DNA from: Halothiobacillus diazotrophicus
GTDB lineage: Bacteria; Pseudomonadota; Gammaproteobacteria; Halothiobacillales; Halothiobacillaceae
Assembly (NCBI RefSeq): GCF_001663815.1
Contig: NZ_CP016027.1
Span: 682,001-746,000, forward strand
Length of the DNA: 64,000 nt
Direction: 5' to 3'
In this document: piece by piece, positions 50,959-61,200 of the stretch
Position numbering within the stretch: the stretch's first letter is position 1
Layout: the number at the start of each line of letters is the position of its first letter
Program-made: the position numbers and the translations under genes
Notes under the pieces: model-generated
The model's input: only the letters and a program-made list of their open reading frames with translations
What the model was told of the DNA's origin: nothing
Databases searched by the model: none

Positions 50959-51807
50959 ATGTCCAAGATTCAATTCATCGATCGAGACCAGTTGGCAGCG
51001 CGTCTGAAGGAAACCGGCGATGACGCGCGACCGATTCTCCTGATTGACGTGGCCGGAAACGCGCAGGAGGCAACGCTGCCCTGCGCTCACCGGGTGGATT
51101 TCGAACGGATCGTTCTGAACCGGGGCGATCGAGCCGGGCTGCTACCCGAAATCAGCGATCTGAACGCCGCGCTTGCTCATACCGGGATCGCGGCGGATCG
51201 TCCGGTCGTGCTATTCGATGCCCAGAACGGTCTGGCGGCCAGCCGTCTGGCCTGGACCCTGGCGCTGTGCGGGATCCGGGAAGTATTACTGGTGGATGGC
51301 GGACGGACCTCGGTGACAGAACTACAGGATCAGATCCCTGCACCTCAGCCCGAGGCGACCGAACCGCTCCGATACGACTTGGGAAGCCATCATGCCGATG
51401 CGGAAACCATCGCCGGGCAACTGGACCGCTGGCTGATCGTGGATGCACGCAGCGAAGCCGAATACGCCGGCAGCGATCGGCGTTCCAAGCACGCCGGGCA
51501 CATTCCCGGCGCCATACACTTTGACTGGAACTGGTGCATGGATCCGGCACGCCCCGGTTATTTGCGCCCGATCGAAGAGATACGGGCACACATGCATCAA
51601 CTGGGTATCCGGCAGACCGATGCGGGCAGACCGATTGCCGTGTACTGCCAGAGTCACCGTCGCTCCAGTCTGCTGTTCTGCGTGCTCAAGCACCTGGGAT
51701 TCGACGATGTGCGCGGCTACCCGGGCGCCTGGTCGGACTGGGGGAATCGAGACGATATGCCGATTACCTGCGCCTTGGCGGAATCGACGCCGGAATCGGA
51801 ATCCTGA
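50959..51807 (+). CDS. Cytoplasmic tandem-rhodanese sulfurtransferase (SseA/thiosulfate sulfurtransferase type)
   Basis: The ATG at 50959 gives 282 residues, the usual length for SseA-type enzymes, with no signal peptide. Two rhodanese domains are present: the N-terminal one is inactive (FDAQNG in place of the cysteine loop) and the C-terminal one has C230 in YCQSHRRSS. That loop matches neither the CRKGVT of thiosulfate sulfurtransferase nor the CGSGVTA of mercaptopyruvate sulfurtransferase, so the donor cannot be stated. It moves sulfane sulfur to cyanide, thiols or proteins. Three 13-bp repeats lie upstream. Confidence 0.85.
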   Translation: MSKIQFIDRDQLAARLKETGDDARPILLIDVAGNAQEATLPCAHRVDFERIVLNRGDRAGLLPEISDLNAALAHTGIAADRPVVLFDAQNGLAASRLAWTLALCGIREVLLVDGGRTSVTELQDQIPAPQPEATEPLRYDLGSHHADAETIAGQLDRWLIVDARSEAEYAGSDRRSKHAGHIPGAIHFDWNWCMDPARPGYLRPIEEIRAHMHQLGIRQTDAGRPIAVYCQSHRRSSLLFCVLKHLGFDDVRGYPGAWSDWGNRDDMPITCALAESTPESES

Positions 51808-51855
51808 GAAACCCAACTTGGGCTGTTGCGTGGGCGAATGAGGTGTACGCCCGCA

Positions 51856-52407
51856 TCAACTCCGGAAAAAATGCTCCCGGTAATAGACCAGCTCGCCGAT
51901 GGAGCCGCGAATATCATCCAGTGCCTGATGGGTCGCGTTCTTCTTGAGCCCCTGGAGCAGCTCGGGATGCCACCGGCGGGCCAATTCCTTCACTGTCGAC
52001 ACGTCCAGATTGCGGTAGTGGAAAAACTGTTCCAGCTGCGGCATGAGACGCACCATGAACCGGCGGTCCTGACAGATGCTGTTGCCGCACATGGGCGACT
52101 TGCCCGGAACCGCCCAGGATTGCAGGAATTCCAGAGTCTGCAATTCGGCCTGACGCATGCTCACCTGACTTGCCAATACCCGCGCGATCAAGCCGCTTTC
52201 GCCATGAGTCCGCTGATTCCACTCGTCCATGCCATCCATGACGCTTTTCGGATGATGAATCGCAATGACCGGCCCTTCGGCCAGGATATTGAGATGCTTG
52301 TCGGTCACGAGGGTGGCCATTTCGATGATCGTATCGGTCATCGGGTCCAGCCCCGTCATCTCGAGATCGATCCAGACGAGATTTTCCGTGGGTTCAACAG
52401 TGTTCAT
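51856..52407 (-). CDS. orn: Oligoribonuclease
   Basis: A 183-residue DEDDh exonuclease (E. coli 181). It has the Exo I motif [10 protein letters not shown], Exo II around [12 protein letters not shown], and the Exo III ending [27 protein letters not shown] with the catalytic His and Asp. It degrades RNA of two to five residues, including pGpG, the product of the EAL phosphodiesterase encoded at the left of this window. It is transcribed away from the pterin dehydratase and rsgA; an orn/rsgA neighbourhood is conserved in enterobacteria. Confidence 0.96.
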   Translation of the reverse strand: MNTVEPTENLVWIDLEMTGLDPMTDTIIEMATLVTDKHLNILAEGPVIAIHHPKSVMDGMDEWNQRTHGESGLIARVLASQVSMRQAELQTLEFLQSWAVPGKSPMCGNSICQDRRFMVRLMPQLEQFFHYRNLDVSTVKELARRWHPELLQGLKKNATHQALDDIRGSIGELVYYREHFFRS

Positions 52408-52510
52408 GCGCGCTCTTCTGAGGGTTCGGTGGCTTACAATTCGCTCAGCAGACTAACATGAAAACTGCGGTCATCGAACCCGAAACCATCCGCTCGCGAG
52501 GAGATCGATC

Positions 52511-52771
52511 ATGGAAACACACACCCCGCTTCACGCACGATGGCACATCGAAAATGCGCATCTCGCCACCACGATTCAAACCGGGGACTACAAGAGCGCC
52601 GTGCTCCTGGTCAATGCCATTGCCTACCTCGCCGAACAACACCAGCACCACCCGACGATGACCCTTGGGTATAATCGACTGGATATCCGCATCACGACCC
52701 ATGATGCGGGCCGTCTGACGGAAAAAGACCATCGCTTGGCATTCGAGATAGACCGTTTGCTGGCACACTGA
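52511..52771 (+). CDS. phhB: 4a-hydroxytetrahydrobiopterin dehydratase-like protein
   Basis: An 86-residue protein, slightly short for pterin-4a-carbinolamine dehydratase (about 100-118). The active-site segment HQHHPTMTLGYNRLDIRITTHDAGRLTEKDHRLA gives the conserved His-His-Pro and the THD motif. GAGGAG precedes the ATG. With no phenylalanine hydroxylase gene nearby, it may act on a pterin in another role such as molybdopterin or folate chemistry. It is followed 84 bases later by mgtE. Confidence 0.85.
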   Translation: METHTPLHARWHIENAHLATTIQTGDYKSAVLLVNAIAYLAEQHQHHPTMTLGYNRLDIRITTHDAGRLTEKDHRLAFEIDRLLAH

Positions 52772-52855
52772 CGCCCCAGCCCGCCCCATTCGCAACGGGA
52801 CAAGCACGGAGCCAGGTCCGTAAACCCTCGGAAAAACCCTGTCAGGAAGCACTGC

Positions 52856-54301
52856 ATGACCGAAGTCATCGATCAGGAACACCAAACGGAGATCGCCGCC
52901 CTCATTCGCGACATTCGCGACGTGATGGCCCGCAATCGTCTGGTGGAAGGCCTGGTCGATCGCGCCCAGGAGAACAATCATGCCCTGGTCGAGAAGATCG
53001 TCCACAAGCAGAATCTGACCCGCCTCTCGAAAAAGCTGGAAAAACTCCATCCCGCCGACATCGCCGTGATTCTCGAAGCGCTGCCACACGAGGAGCGGAT
53101 GGCGATATGGGAACTCGTGCATTCGGACATCGACGGCGAAGTCCTGCTTGAAGTTTCCGATGCCGTCCGGGAAAGCCTGCTCGCTGCGATGGACCGGGAC
53201 GAGCTGGTCCAGGTCGCCAATAATCTCGATGCGGACGAACTGGCCGACCTGGCGCCCGATTTGCCCGAACAGATCATGCAGGAGGTATTCACCGCCCTGC
53301 CCCTGGCCGACCGGGAAAAGCTGAAATTTGCACTATCCTACGGCGAGGACACGGTGGGCGCCCTGATGGACTTCGACCTTGTCACGGTCCGGGCGGACGT
53401 AAACATCGACGTTGTCCTGCGCTATCTCCGCCGGATGGACAACCTGCCGGATCATACGGACAAGCTCTTCGTCGTCGACCGCTATGGTCAATTCGAAGGC
53501 GTCCTCCATCTCAAGACCCTGCTGCTGAGCGATCCCGATGCAGAGGTCAGCCAAGTGATGGCCCGCGACGTGGTTCGATTCCACCCGGAGGACAAGGCCC
53601 GCAACACGGCAGATGCCTTCGAACGCTACGACCTCATCAGTGCGCCAGTCACCGACGAGAACAACCGACTGATTGGCCGGGTCACCGTGGATGCCGTGGT
53701 CGACTTCATCCGCGAGGCCAGCGACGAAGAACGACTCGCCCAGGTCGGTCTTCGAGAGGAAGAGGACATTTTCGCCCCGATTCTCAAGAGCGTACGCAAC
53801 CGGGCACCCTGGCTCGCCGTCAATCTCGTCACCGCTCTAATCGCTTCCCGCGTCATCGGCCTGTTCAGCGGCGCGATCGAACAGCTCGTTGCACTGGCTG
53901 CGCTGATGCCCATCGTGGCCGGCATGGGGGGCAATGTCGGCAACCAGACCATCACCATGATCGTCCGCGAACTGGCGTTCCGCCAACTGGGCAACGACGA
54001 CATCCGCCTGCTTTACAGCAAGGAGATGCGCATTGCCCTGATCAATGGCCTCGTCTGGGGCTTCATCCTGGGACTGATCACCTTTCTCCTCTACCAGGGA
54101 CTCGCCCTGTCCGCCGTGATGATGGCGGCCGTAACCCTCAACTTCCTGACGGCCGCCCTATTTGGCGTCACCATACCGGTCGTACGGATGAAACTGGGTC
54201 GGGATCCGGCGCTGGGCAGCTCCGTGCTGATCACCGCCATCACCGACTCCGGCGGCTTCTTCATCTTCCTGGGGCTCGCAACCCTCTTCCTTTTGCGCTA
54301 A
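52856..54301 (+). CDS. mgtE: MgtE magnesium transporter/channel
   Basis: A 481-residue protein with the MgtE order: N domain of helical repeats (about 30-145, HPADIAVILEALPHEERMAIW), a pair of CBS domains (about 155-275), the plug helix, and five C-terminal membrane helices (about 305-480) with PIVAGMGGNVGNQTITMIVREL, the pore and selectivity segment. It imports Mg(II), gated by Mg bound at the N/CBS interface. AGGAAG lies about eight bases before the ATG. rsgA follows within 12 bases. Confidence 0.95.
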   Translation: MTEVIDQEHQTEIAALIRDIRDVMARNRLVEGLVDRAQENNHALVEKIVHKQNLTRLSKKLEKLHPADIAVILEALPHEERMAIWELVHSDIDGEVLLEVSDAVRESLLAAMDRDELVQVANNLDADELADLAPDLPEQIMQEVFTALPLADREKLKFALSYGEDTVGALMDFDLVTVRADVNIDVVLRYLRRMDNLPDHTDKLFVVDRYGQFEGVLHLKTLLLSDPDAEVSQVMARDVVRFHPEDKARNTADAFERYDLISAPVTDENNRLIGRVTVDAVVDFIREASDEERLAQVGLREEEDIFAPILKSVRNRAPWLAVNLVTALIASRVIGLFSGAIEQLVALAALMPIVAGMGGNVGNQTITMIVRELAFRQLGNDDIRLLYSKEMRIALINGLVWGFILGLITFLLYQGLALSAVMMAAVTLNFLTAALFGVTIPVVRMKLGRDPALGSSVLITAITDSGGFFIFLGLATLFLLR

Positions 54302-54313
54302 TTGCCGGTTTCG

Positions 54314-55279
54314 ATGAAATCCAGACTGACCGATCGTCAAAAACACCATATCGCGACACGCCAGGCTACCTCGTCGCGCGAGCTGGAACCCGGCACCGTC
54401 GTCACGCATCACGGCACCGAACTGATTATCGAAACGCGCGATGGTGTGCTCCGGCGCGGCAAGGCCCGCCGCACTCTCGGCGCACTGACCACGGGGGATC
54501 GGGTGGGCTGGCACACCGGCGAGGACGAGCGGATCGTCATCGAACAGCTCCACCCACGAAGCAATACGCTGATTCGCCCGGATACCCATGGCAAACCCCG
54601 GCTGATGGCCGCGAACATCGATCAGGTGCTGATTGTCGTCTCGTCCAAACCCTGGATGAATCCGAGCATCATCGAGCGCACGATCGTCGCCACACTCGAT
54701 CTGCCGGCCACGCCACTGATTCTGTTGAACAAGATCGACCTGCTCGACGAGACCGACCCGGCCATCCGGCAGGAAATGACTGAAGCACTGGACATCTGGC
54801 GGCAGCAGGGCATCGAAATATTGCCGGTCAGTACGAAAACCGGCGTCGGAATCCCCGAGCTGAAGGCGGCACTCGCCGACAATGTCTCGATGATGATCGG
54901 ACTCTCCGGCGTCGGGAAGACCTCCCTCGCCCGATGCATCACCGCCCAGGCCTCGAAGGCCGCCATCCAGGCACTGTCGGAACACAGCCAGGAAGGACAG
55001 CACACCACGCGCAACAGCACGCTCTACCGACTCGACGATCTACCTGGCGGCCTGATCGACGCGCCGGGCGTACGGGATTTCGCCGTTGCGGCACAGAACC
55101 CGCAAGCCATCGACCGGGCCTTTCCGGATATCGTGGAACTGGCCGCCGGTTGCCGTTTTCACAACTGTACCCACGACCAGGAACCGGATTGCGCCGTCCG
55201 CTCGGCCGTCGCCGAACAGCAACTCGATGCCCGACGCTTCGAGAACTACCAAAGTCTCAAGCGCGAGCGTGTCCGCTGA
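54314..55279 (+). CDS. rsgA: Ribosome small-subunit biogenesis GTPase RsgA
   Basis: A 321-residue circularly permuted GTPase (E. coli 350). G motifs occur in the permuted order: G4 LLNKIDLLD, then G1 GLSGVGKTSL, then G3 IDAPGVRDF. An N-terminal OB fold (about 28-75) and a C-terminal zinc knuckle CRFHNCTHDQEPDC complete the family plan. It checks late 30S maturation. The ATG at 54314 is preferred over a TTG at 54302. It begins 12 bases after mgtE and faces hinT. Confidence 0.95.
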   Translation: MKSRLTDRQKHHIATRQATSSRELEPGTVVTHHGTELIIETRDGVLRRGKARRTLGALTTGDRVGWHTGEDERIVIEQLHPRSNTLIRPDTHGKPRLMAANIDQVLIVVSSKPWMNPSIIERTIVATLDLPATPLILLNKIDLLDETDPAIRQEMTEALDIWRQQGIEILPVSTKTGVGIPELKAALADNVSMMIGLSGVGKTSLARCITAQASKAAIQALSEHSQEGQHTTRNSTLYRLDDLPGGLIDAPGVRDFAVAAQNPQAIDRAFPDIVELAAGCRFHNCTHDQEPDCAVRSAVAEQQLDARRFENYQSLKRERVR

Positions 55280-55292
55280 ACCGCCACGTCGA

Positions 55293-55637
55293 TCAGCCGG
55301 GCGGCCAGGTCATCTGTCGTCCACCCAGCAGATGCAGGTGCAGGTGATACACCTCCTGACCGCCATGATCCCGACAGTTGAACACCGTCCGGTAGCCGGA
55401 CTCGGCAATACCCTCCTGACGGGCCAGATCGCCAGCCACCACGAACAACTCACCGATCAGTGCCGCATCCTCGGGCTGTACATCATTCAAGGTCGCAATC
55501 GGTTTCTTGGGGATGATCAGAATATGTACCGGCGCCTGGGGATTGATATCCCGGAATGCCAGAATCCGATCGTTTTCAAAGACGATCGTTGCCGGAATCT
55601 CGCGGCGGATGATCCGGGAAAAAATGGTGTCGCTCAT
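55293..55637 (-). CDS. hinT: HIT-family nucleoside phosphoramidase HinT
   Basis: A 114-residue protein with the HIT triad at H98, H100 and H102 in VYHLHLHLLGG, starting TIFSRIIRREIPATIV as do typical HinT proteins (E. coli 119). It hydrolyses purine nucleoside phosphoramidates and AMP-lysine. AAGGA precedes the ATG; the open frame extends much further upstream into the pbpC 3' region, which is not used. It stands alone, convergent with rsgA. Confidence 0.95.
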   Translation of the reverse strand: MSDTIFSRIIRREIPATIVFENDRILAFRDINPQAPVHILIIPKKPIATLNDVQPEDAALIGELFVVAGDLARQEGIAESGYRTVFNCRDHGGQEVYHLHLHLLGGRQMTWPPG

Positions 55638-55785
55638 GGGCGTGTCCTTGGTATCTGAAAAAAACGGTTGAGCATTCGCTATACGCACAGCGTTTCGGGG
55701 AAAGCCACTGTAGTAGCGACAAGTCAATGGCGTCAATTGCATCCTGACCCGATCACCCCGATAGTGATTGGATGCTCTATAGAGA

Positions 55786-58245
55786 TCAGGGAACCCGTGC
55801 CACCCGCAGCAGCCGCTCGTCGGCACGGCCGTGGTCGTCCACCGCCCGAATCGTATAACTGCCCGGTTGCGACGGTGACCAGAAAAGCGTCTGTCCGGGT
55901 TCAGCCTGACCGATATAGCTCTTGTCGGCAAACCAGTACACCCGATGGACATCCGCATCGGTCGTCACGGTGAGCGGGATGCGCGCCTGGGCCGGATGGG
56001 TCAACTGCTGGGTATAGACGTTCCCGGCAAGGGGGCTGGTGATCTGTGGCGGGCTCCCGCCGATCGTGTCGGCCAGCGAAAGGGGACCGCAGGCGGGGCT
56101 TCTGGGCGGCTGCGTACGCGGGATCCCCGCCAGGGCAAACAACTGCTGGAGATCGCTGGGCCAGTAGGCAAAGACCTTGCGCTCGTCCTGGACGGGATCG
56201 AAGGGCGGACAGACGGCCGCCCCTGTAACCCGATTCACCATCACCGGCCGGTACACGTCGTCCACGCGGATGGGCGAGACGCCGGGGATAAACCAGCTTT
56301 CGCCGGTACGCGGGCACCAGGCCGTGGGCAGCGCACCGCTGGACAGACATACCAAAACCTTGCGCAAGCGCGGCGGAATGGGCGCGGGCAGGTCGTGTAG
56401 CCCGGGATTCTCCGCCTTGAGGGCCGCCACGATATTGAAGAACAGTGGCCCGGCCATCTCGCCGCCCACAAAGGCGGGGTTGGGGCTGCCATCGAAATTG
56501 CCGACCCATACCACCAGCACGTAGGGACCGAACACCCCCACACTCCAGGCATCACGAAAGCTCGACGACGTGCCGGTTTTCCAGGCAACCGGCAAGGGGC
56601 TGGGCTGCCCCGTCGGCGCGAGGCCCGGGGGCGGGTTCTGACGAAGGATATCCAGCACCATGAAGCTTGCCGCCCGGCTCAGGAGCCTCGTGCCCTGCGC
56701 TGCCAGCCGGTGCGCGGTCTGGTTGCTGGCGGCCTGCACGAACCGCAAGGGCTTGATCACCCCCTGATTGGCCAGCATGGCATACAGCTTGGCCATCTCC
56801 TGCATCGTGACCTCCCCCCCGCCGAGCACCAACGCCAAACCGTAATGCTCGGGACGGGCCAGATCGGCGATGCCGGCCGACTGGAGAAAATGGTAGAAGT
56901 CCGGATGCGAAAGCTGGGCGGCCACATCGAGGGCGGGAATGTTGCGGCTGCGAATCAGTGCCTGCGTTACGGTGACCGGCCCCTCGAACCGTCCATCGAA
57001 ATTCTCCGGGGCGTAGGCCCCATAGGCGGTGGGCACATCGCGCAGTACAGTGGCGGGAATGACGATCCCCTGATCGAAGCCCAATCCGTAGATGAACGGC
57101 TTAAGCGCCGAGCCCGGCGAGCGCTTGGCATTGGTGCCGTTCACCTGCCCGGCGATGGGGGTGTCGAAATAATCAGCCGAACCGATGAGCGCCTTGATGC
57201 CCATGTCCCGCGTATCGACCAACAAGGCCGCGGCGTTGTGCACCCCCCGAATGGCCTGTTGCGCCACATAGGCCTGAACCTGGCGATCCACGGCCCGTTG
57301 CAGGCGCAGATCCACCGTACTGTGGATCCAGTCCCTATCCGGAAGCCCGAGGGATGAGGGTTGAAGCAACATCCGATCCGCCAGCAATTGATCTACGAAC
57401 CAGGGTGCACGGAATGGCAGCCGGTCTGCCGGCCGCAGGGTCATGGGCAAGGCGAACAGGGCTCGTTCCGAAGCCGATACCGGGTGCATGTGCGCCCACC
57501 GCCGAAACAGCCGATTGCGCGCCGCCAGCAATTCAGGCCCCGCGAGGCCCGCCGGGACTCTGCCCCGCACACTGGGGTTCTGCGGCATCACGGCCAGGGC
57601 CAGGGACTCGGGCAGGCTCAGATCAAGCGGGGCGTGGTCGAAGTAGATCAGACTGGCCGCGCCCACGCCCTGGATATTGCCACCGAACGGCGCGTCATTG
57701 AGATAGGCTTCGAGAATCGCCTGCTTGCTGTACTGCAACTCGAGCTGGATAGCCCGCGCCACCTGTTGCATCTTGCCCCAGGGCGAGCGGGTATCCAGGT
57801 GCCAGAGCAACCGGGCCAACTGCATCGTAATCGTCGATCCGCCTTGCGGATGCCGGCGCAGCACATAGGTCTTGAACGCCCCGCGCAGCAGGCTGTAGGG
57901 GTTGAAACCGGGCTCCAGATAGAAATGCCGATCCTCGTGCAGCAGCACCGCCTGCACCAAGGTCGGCGAGAGCTGGTCGAGGGGGGTCCAGAGCCGGTAC
58001 TGCTGATCGGCAGCCAGGGTCAGGCGCAGTAACCGGCCCTGATCATCCAGCACGGCCGTGGAGGACGGCAGCCAGTCTCGAAGGGGTATGGGCGGATGGA
58101 ACCGATACCAGACGCGACCCCCCGCCAGCACGACAGTGACCAGCACGACCAGGATCAACAACAAGGCCAGAAGGCGCGGTATTACCCGCCGGATTGACCC
58201 GTACCGATGCCAGCCAGCGGGCCGAACCTGCAGGTCGCCGCTCAC
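55786..58245 (-). CDS. pbpC: Penicillin-binding protein 1C
   Basis: An 819-residue class A penicillin-binding protein with one membrane anchor (about 20-43). The glycosyltransferase domain (about 60-235) contains LLHEDRHFYLEPGFNP and PQGGSTITMQLARLL; the transpeptidase domain has SALK (in PGSALKPF), SRN and KTGT. The C-terminal 95 residues form the BiPBP_C beta-domain typical of PbpC. The start is a GTG overlapping the stop of the macroglobulin gene (GTGA), the same pairing as yfhM-pbpC in E. coli. It polymerises and cross-links peptidoglycan as a minor enzyme. Confidence 0.95.
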   Translation of the reverse strand: MSGDLQVRPAGWHRYGSIRRVIPRLLALLLILVVLVTVVLAGGRVWYRFHPPIPLRDWLPSSTAVLDDQGRLLRLTLAADQQYRLWTPLDQLSPTLVQAVLLHEDRHFYLEPGFNPYSLLRGAFKTYVLRRHPQGGSTITMQLARLLWHLDTRSPWGKMQQVARAIQLELQYSKQAILEAYLNDAPFGGNIQGVGAASLIYFDHAPLDLSLPESLALAVMPQNPSVRGRVPAGLAGPELLAARNRLFRRWAHMHPVSASERALFALPMTLRPADRLPFRAPWFVDQLLADRMLLQPSSLGLPDRDWIHSTVDLRLQRAVDRQVQAYVAQQAIRGVHNAAALLVDTRDMGIKALIGSADYFDTPIAGQVNGTNAKRSPGSALKPFIYGLGFDQGIVIPATVLRDVPTAYGAYAPENFDGRFEGPVTVTQALIRSRNIPALDVAAQLSHPDFYHFLQSAGIADLARPEHYGLALVLGGGEVTMQEMAKLYAMLANQGVIKPLRFVQAASNQTAHRLAAQGTRLLSRAASFMVLDILRQNPPPGLAPTGQPSPLPVAWKTGTSSSFRDAWSVGVFGPYVLVVWVGNFDGSPNPAFVGGEMAGPLFFNIVAALKAENPGLHDLPAPIPPRLRKVLVCLSSGALPTAWCPRTGESWFIPGVSPIRVDDVYRPVMVNRVTGAAVCPPFDPVQDERKVFAYWPSDLQQLFALAGIPRTQPPRSPACGPLSLADTIGGSPPQITSPLAGNVYTQQLTHPAQARIPLTVTTDADVHRVYWFADKSYIGQAEPGQTLFWSPSQPGSYTIRAVDDHGRADERLLRVARVP

Positions 58246-61200
58246 GGCCGATCGGGCGACGTAGCCAGATCCGACGCCGACATCGGCTGCTCGGGCGCCG
58301 GTGGCTCGATCGTCAGCGTCCCCGTCCCCGGTGTGTAGGCCCGCAAGGCCCGGTCGTACATGGACTCTGCATAGGCGGGAGGTACGATGAACCGCCCCTC
58401 GTTGGTCGCCCGGATCCGATAGACGAACTGCTGAACATCCCGATTGGCCGTCGCATAGATCAGCACCCGATCCTCCCTGGGTTCGACGTAGCTCGTCTGC
58501 AGATCGCTGCCCGGCTGGGCCAGGGCAATGCCGCCGGCGACGGACGCCGGGGGTGCTTCGGCGTCGGCTGTCCCGGCTGGCGAATCGGGGTCCGGCCCCG
58601 AGGCGGCCGGATGCACGATTTCGAAGCCCCCCGGCAGGATATCCACGATTGCCACATCCCCGACGGCACGATCGCCCAAGGCACGCAGGCTCAGGTGGAC
58701 ATTGACGGTTTGTCCCAGATGCACCGTCGTCACCGGCTTGCCAGCGTCATCCGTGTATTCCCGAACGATCTCCAATCCGTCCTTGATCGTCGACGGGGGC
58801 GGCACCCGGTCATACCCCGCCTGGGTCAGGCTGTACCAGGCCGGACGCGTCCCGTGGTTCACGAATCGCATCATGCTGCTGCCGGGCGACAACGCGCCCG
58901 CAAGCAGTACGCCATCCACCTGACCGAAGGGGCTCATCGCGCCCGGCTCCGTCCCTTCCACCATGGACAGGGACGCGGGATCGGCCTGCTCCCTGGGCAG
59001 CCCCGACAGCGCCAGCATGGTCATGGCGGAGGACAGGGTGTTGTAACGCCCCTGATGGATGGGCTGCACGATATTCAACAGCGTATCCGCCGGCAGGGTC
59101 CGGGCCCGATCGGGGAAGTATCGCTCGATGGAGTACAGCGTGGTCGCATCGAAGATCAGCGGGTCGTAATAATCGGCATACGACCAGGGCAAGGACGCAG
59201 GCCGTGGCTTGGTCAGTTCCTTGAGCGGCGCATCGATCAGCCGGTTGGCTGCTTCGTCCTGTTTCAGCAGGTGGTAACTGGTCGCGAGATACACCGCCGC
59301 CAGATCCTGATGCCAGACCGATGGGAACTGGTTCTCGAGACGTTGCTGGACCAGGGCGATCAGATTGGTGGTCACCATGCCCGACTCCGTCAGCAATGCG
59401 ATGGCAAAGGCGCGCGCCCGGAGCTCGGGGAGACTGCCCAGTGCCTCGTCGGCGGCCAGATGACGCAGGTAATTCAAGCCGCGATCGATCATGTCCGCCG
59501 AGACGGGAATGCCGGCCTGCCGCGCCAGCAGCAGATACTGCATGGCATAGACGGAAACAAAGGGGTCGGAGATGGGGGTGGCCGACCAAACACCGAATCC
59601 GCCCTCCGCATTCTGGCGGCTACGCAGGGTCGCCAGAGCGCGGAGCACTGCCGGTTCGGCACGACGGACGTCGGCGGGGCTCCGGGCGAACTCCGGCTGT
59701 CCCGCCACGATCAGGGACGGCGTGGCCGCACTGATCGTCTGTTCGGTGCAGTAGTTCGTATAGTTGGCCAGATAGGTGCCCAGGCCCCGCATCAGCACGA
59801 GGGGCAGATAGGAGATCGCCGCCTCGCGCTGCGCCCGTGCGGCAAAGAGATCGCGCAGGTCCGGCATATCCACCTGACCGCCGGGCTTCACGGCACCGAC
59901 CGCAAGCTGGGTCTGGAACGGAACGGCCGGGCGCACGGAGATATCCATGCTCCGTCTGGCCTGCTTGTCCTGATACTGGGCGAAGAAGCCGAGGGGCGCG
60001 GAGCCGAGATCGGCACGGGCGCGCAACCGGAACGTCACCACGCCGGAATGCCCCGACGCCAGCGAGATCGTCTGCCGCCCGGGGGTCAGCACATCGAAGG
60101 CGGATGACGCTTCCAGCTGAACCGCGACCGGCACCGGCGGGTTCTCCGCCCCCTTTGCCAGCGCGATATTGTTGGCCACGTTGACGCTGGCCACGAACTC
60201 GTCACCCGGCGCAACGGCCGTGGGCAGATTGGGTGCCAGAACGAAATCGCCGCGCACCGTGGTGTCTTGCTGGGCGATGCCGATCTGTTCCGGGGTCACG
60301 GCCACCGCCATCACCTTGAGGGCCCCGTTGAAGCGATCGGGGACCGGGTAATGGAATACGTGGGTGCCCGACACCGTGGTGATGCCGGACCAGTAGGCCA
60401 CCGGTTTCTCATGCTTGCGCCGGAACGGATTCAGCTGCTGCTTGCGCAGGCTGTCCTCATCCCCGCCCGGCGATGCCATTTTCGTGAACTGATCGAACGA
60501 CGGCAGGATAAGATCGAGGATCTGCCCCGTACTGACCTGCAGCATCCGTTTACGGAAGAAATAGCTCAGCGGGTCCTTGAGTTCGTACCCGGCGACCTGA
60601 AGGATGCCCTGATCGACCGCGAACACGGCCACCTGGGTGGGTTTGTCCGTGTGCACGGTGATGTCCAGGTCTTGCCCCGGCTTGATCAGCTTAGGCACAT
60701 CCAGCCCAATCGTTGCGCGATGGCTGGCCAGATCCACCGAGAACGGCACGACACCGTAGCTCAGGGGGCTCATGTAGATGGCGCGAGATGCCGGATCACG
60801 GACGAACTGCACATTGATGTAGCCGTTGCCCTCGAAGTCCTTGGGCACGGTGATGTGCTGTACGGAGCTCGCCGTATCGCTATGGAACCAGGTCCAGGCA
60901 ACCACCTTGTCGCGCTCGATGGTGATGATCCCGTTGCCGGCATAAGGCGCTCGCACGGCCACATCGATGGTCTCACCGGGCGCATAGTCCTTCTTGTTGA
61001 GCGAAAGCTGCAATTCCGCATTTCGCTCGAGAGACCGGCTCACGTTGGCGTTGCCGGCCACGTCGAAGTCGACCCGGTTCAGCGTTGTGCCCTTGGCCGA
61101 CTCGATCACCAGCGCGTAGCTGCCGGGCGTGGTGGTGGGCAGATCTACGTCCGTGCCCCCGACCGCCACATCCAGCGGCCGGCTATCGATGGGCGTTTCC

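Noticed and set aside
58194-60107. Open frame of 637 codons opposite the macroglobulin gene
   Set aside because: The product is rich in Arg, Gly, His and Gln with no fold or family features and lies inside a strongly supported gene, so it is treated as a shadow.
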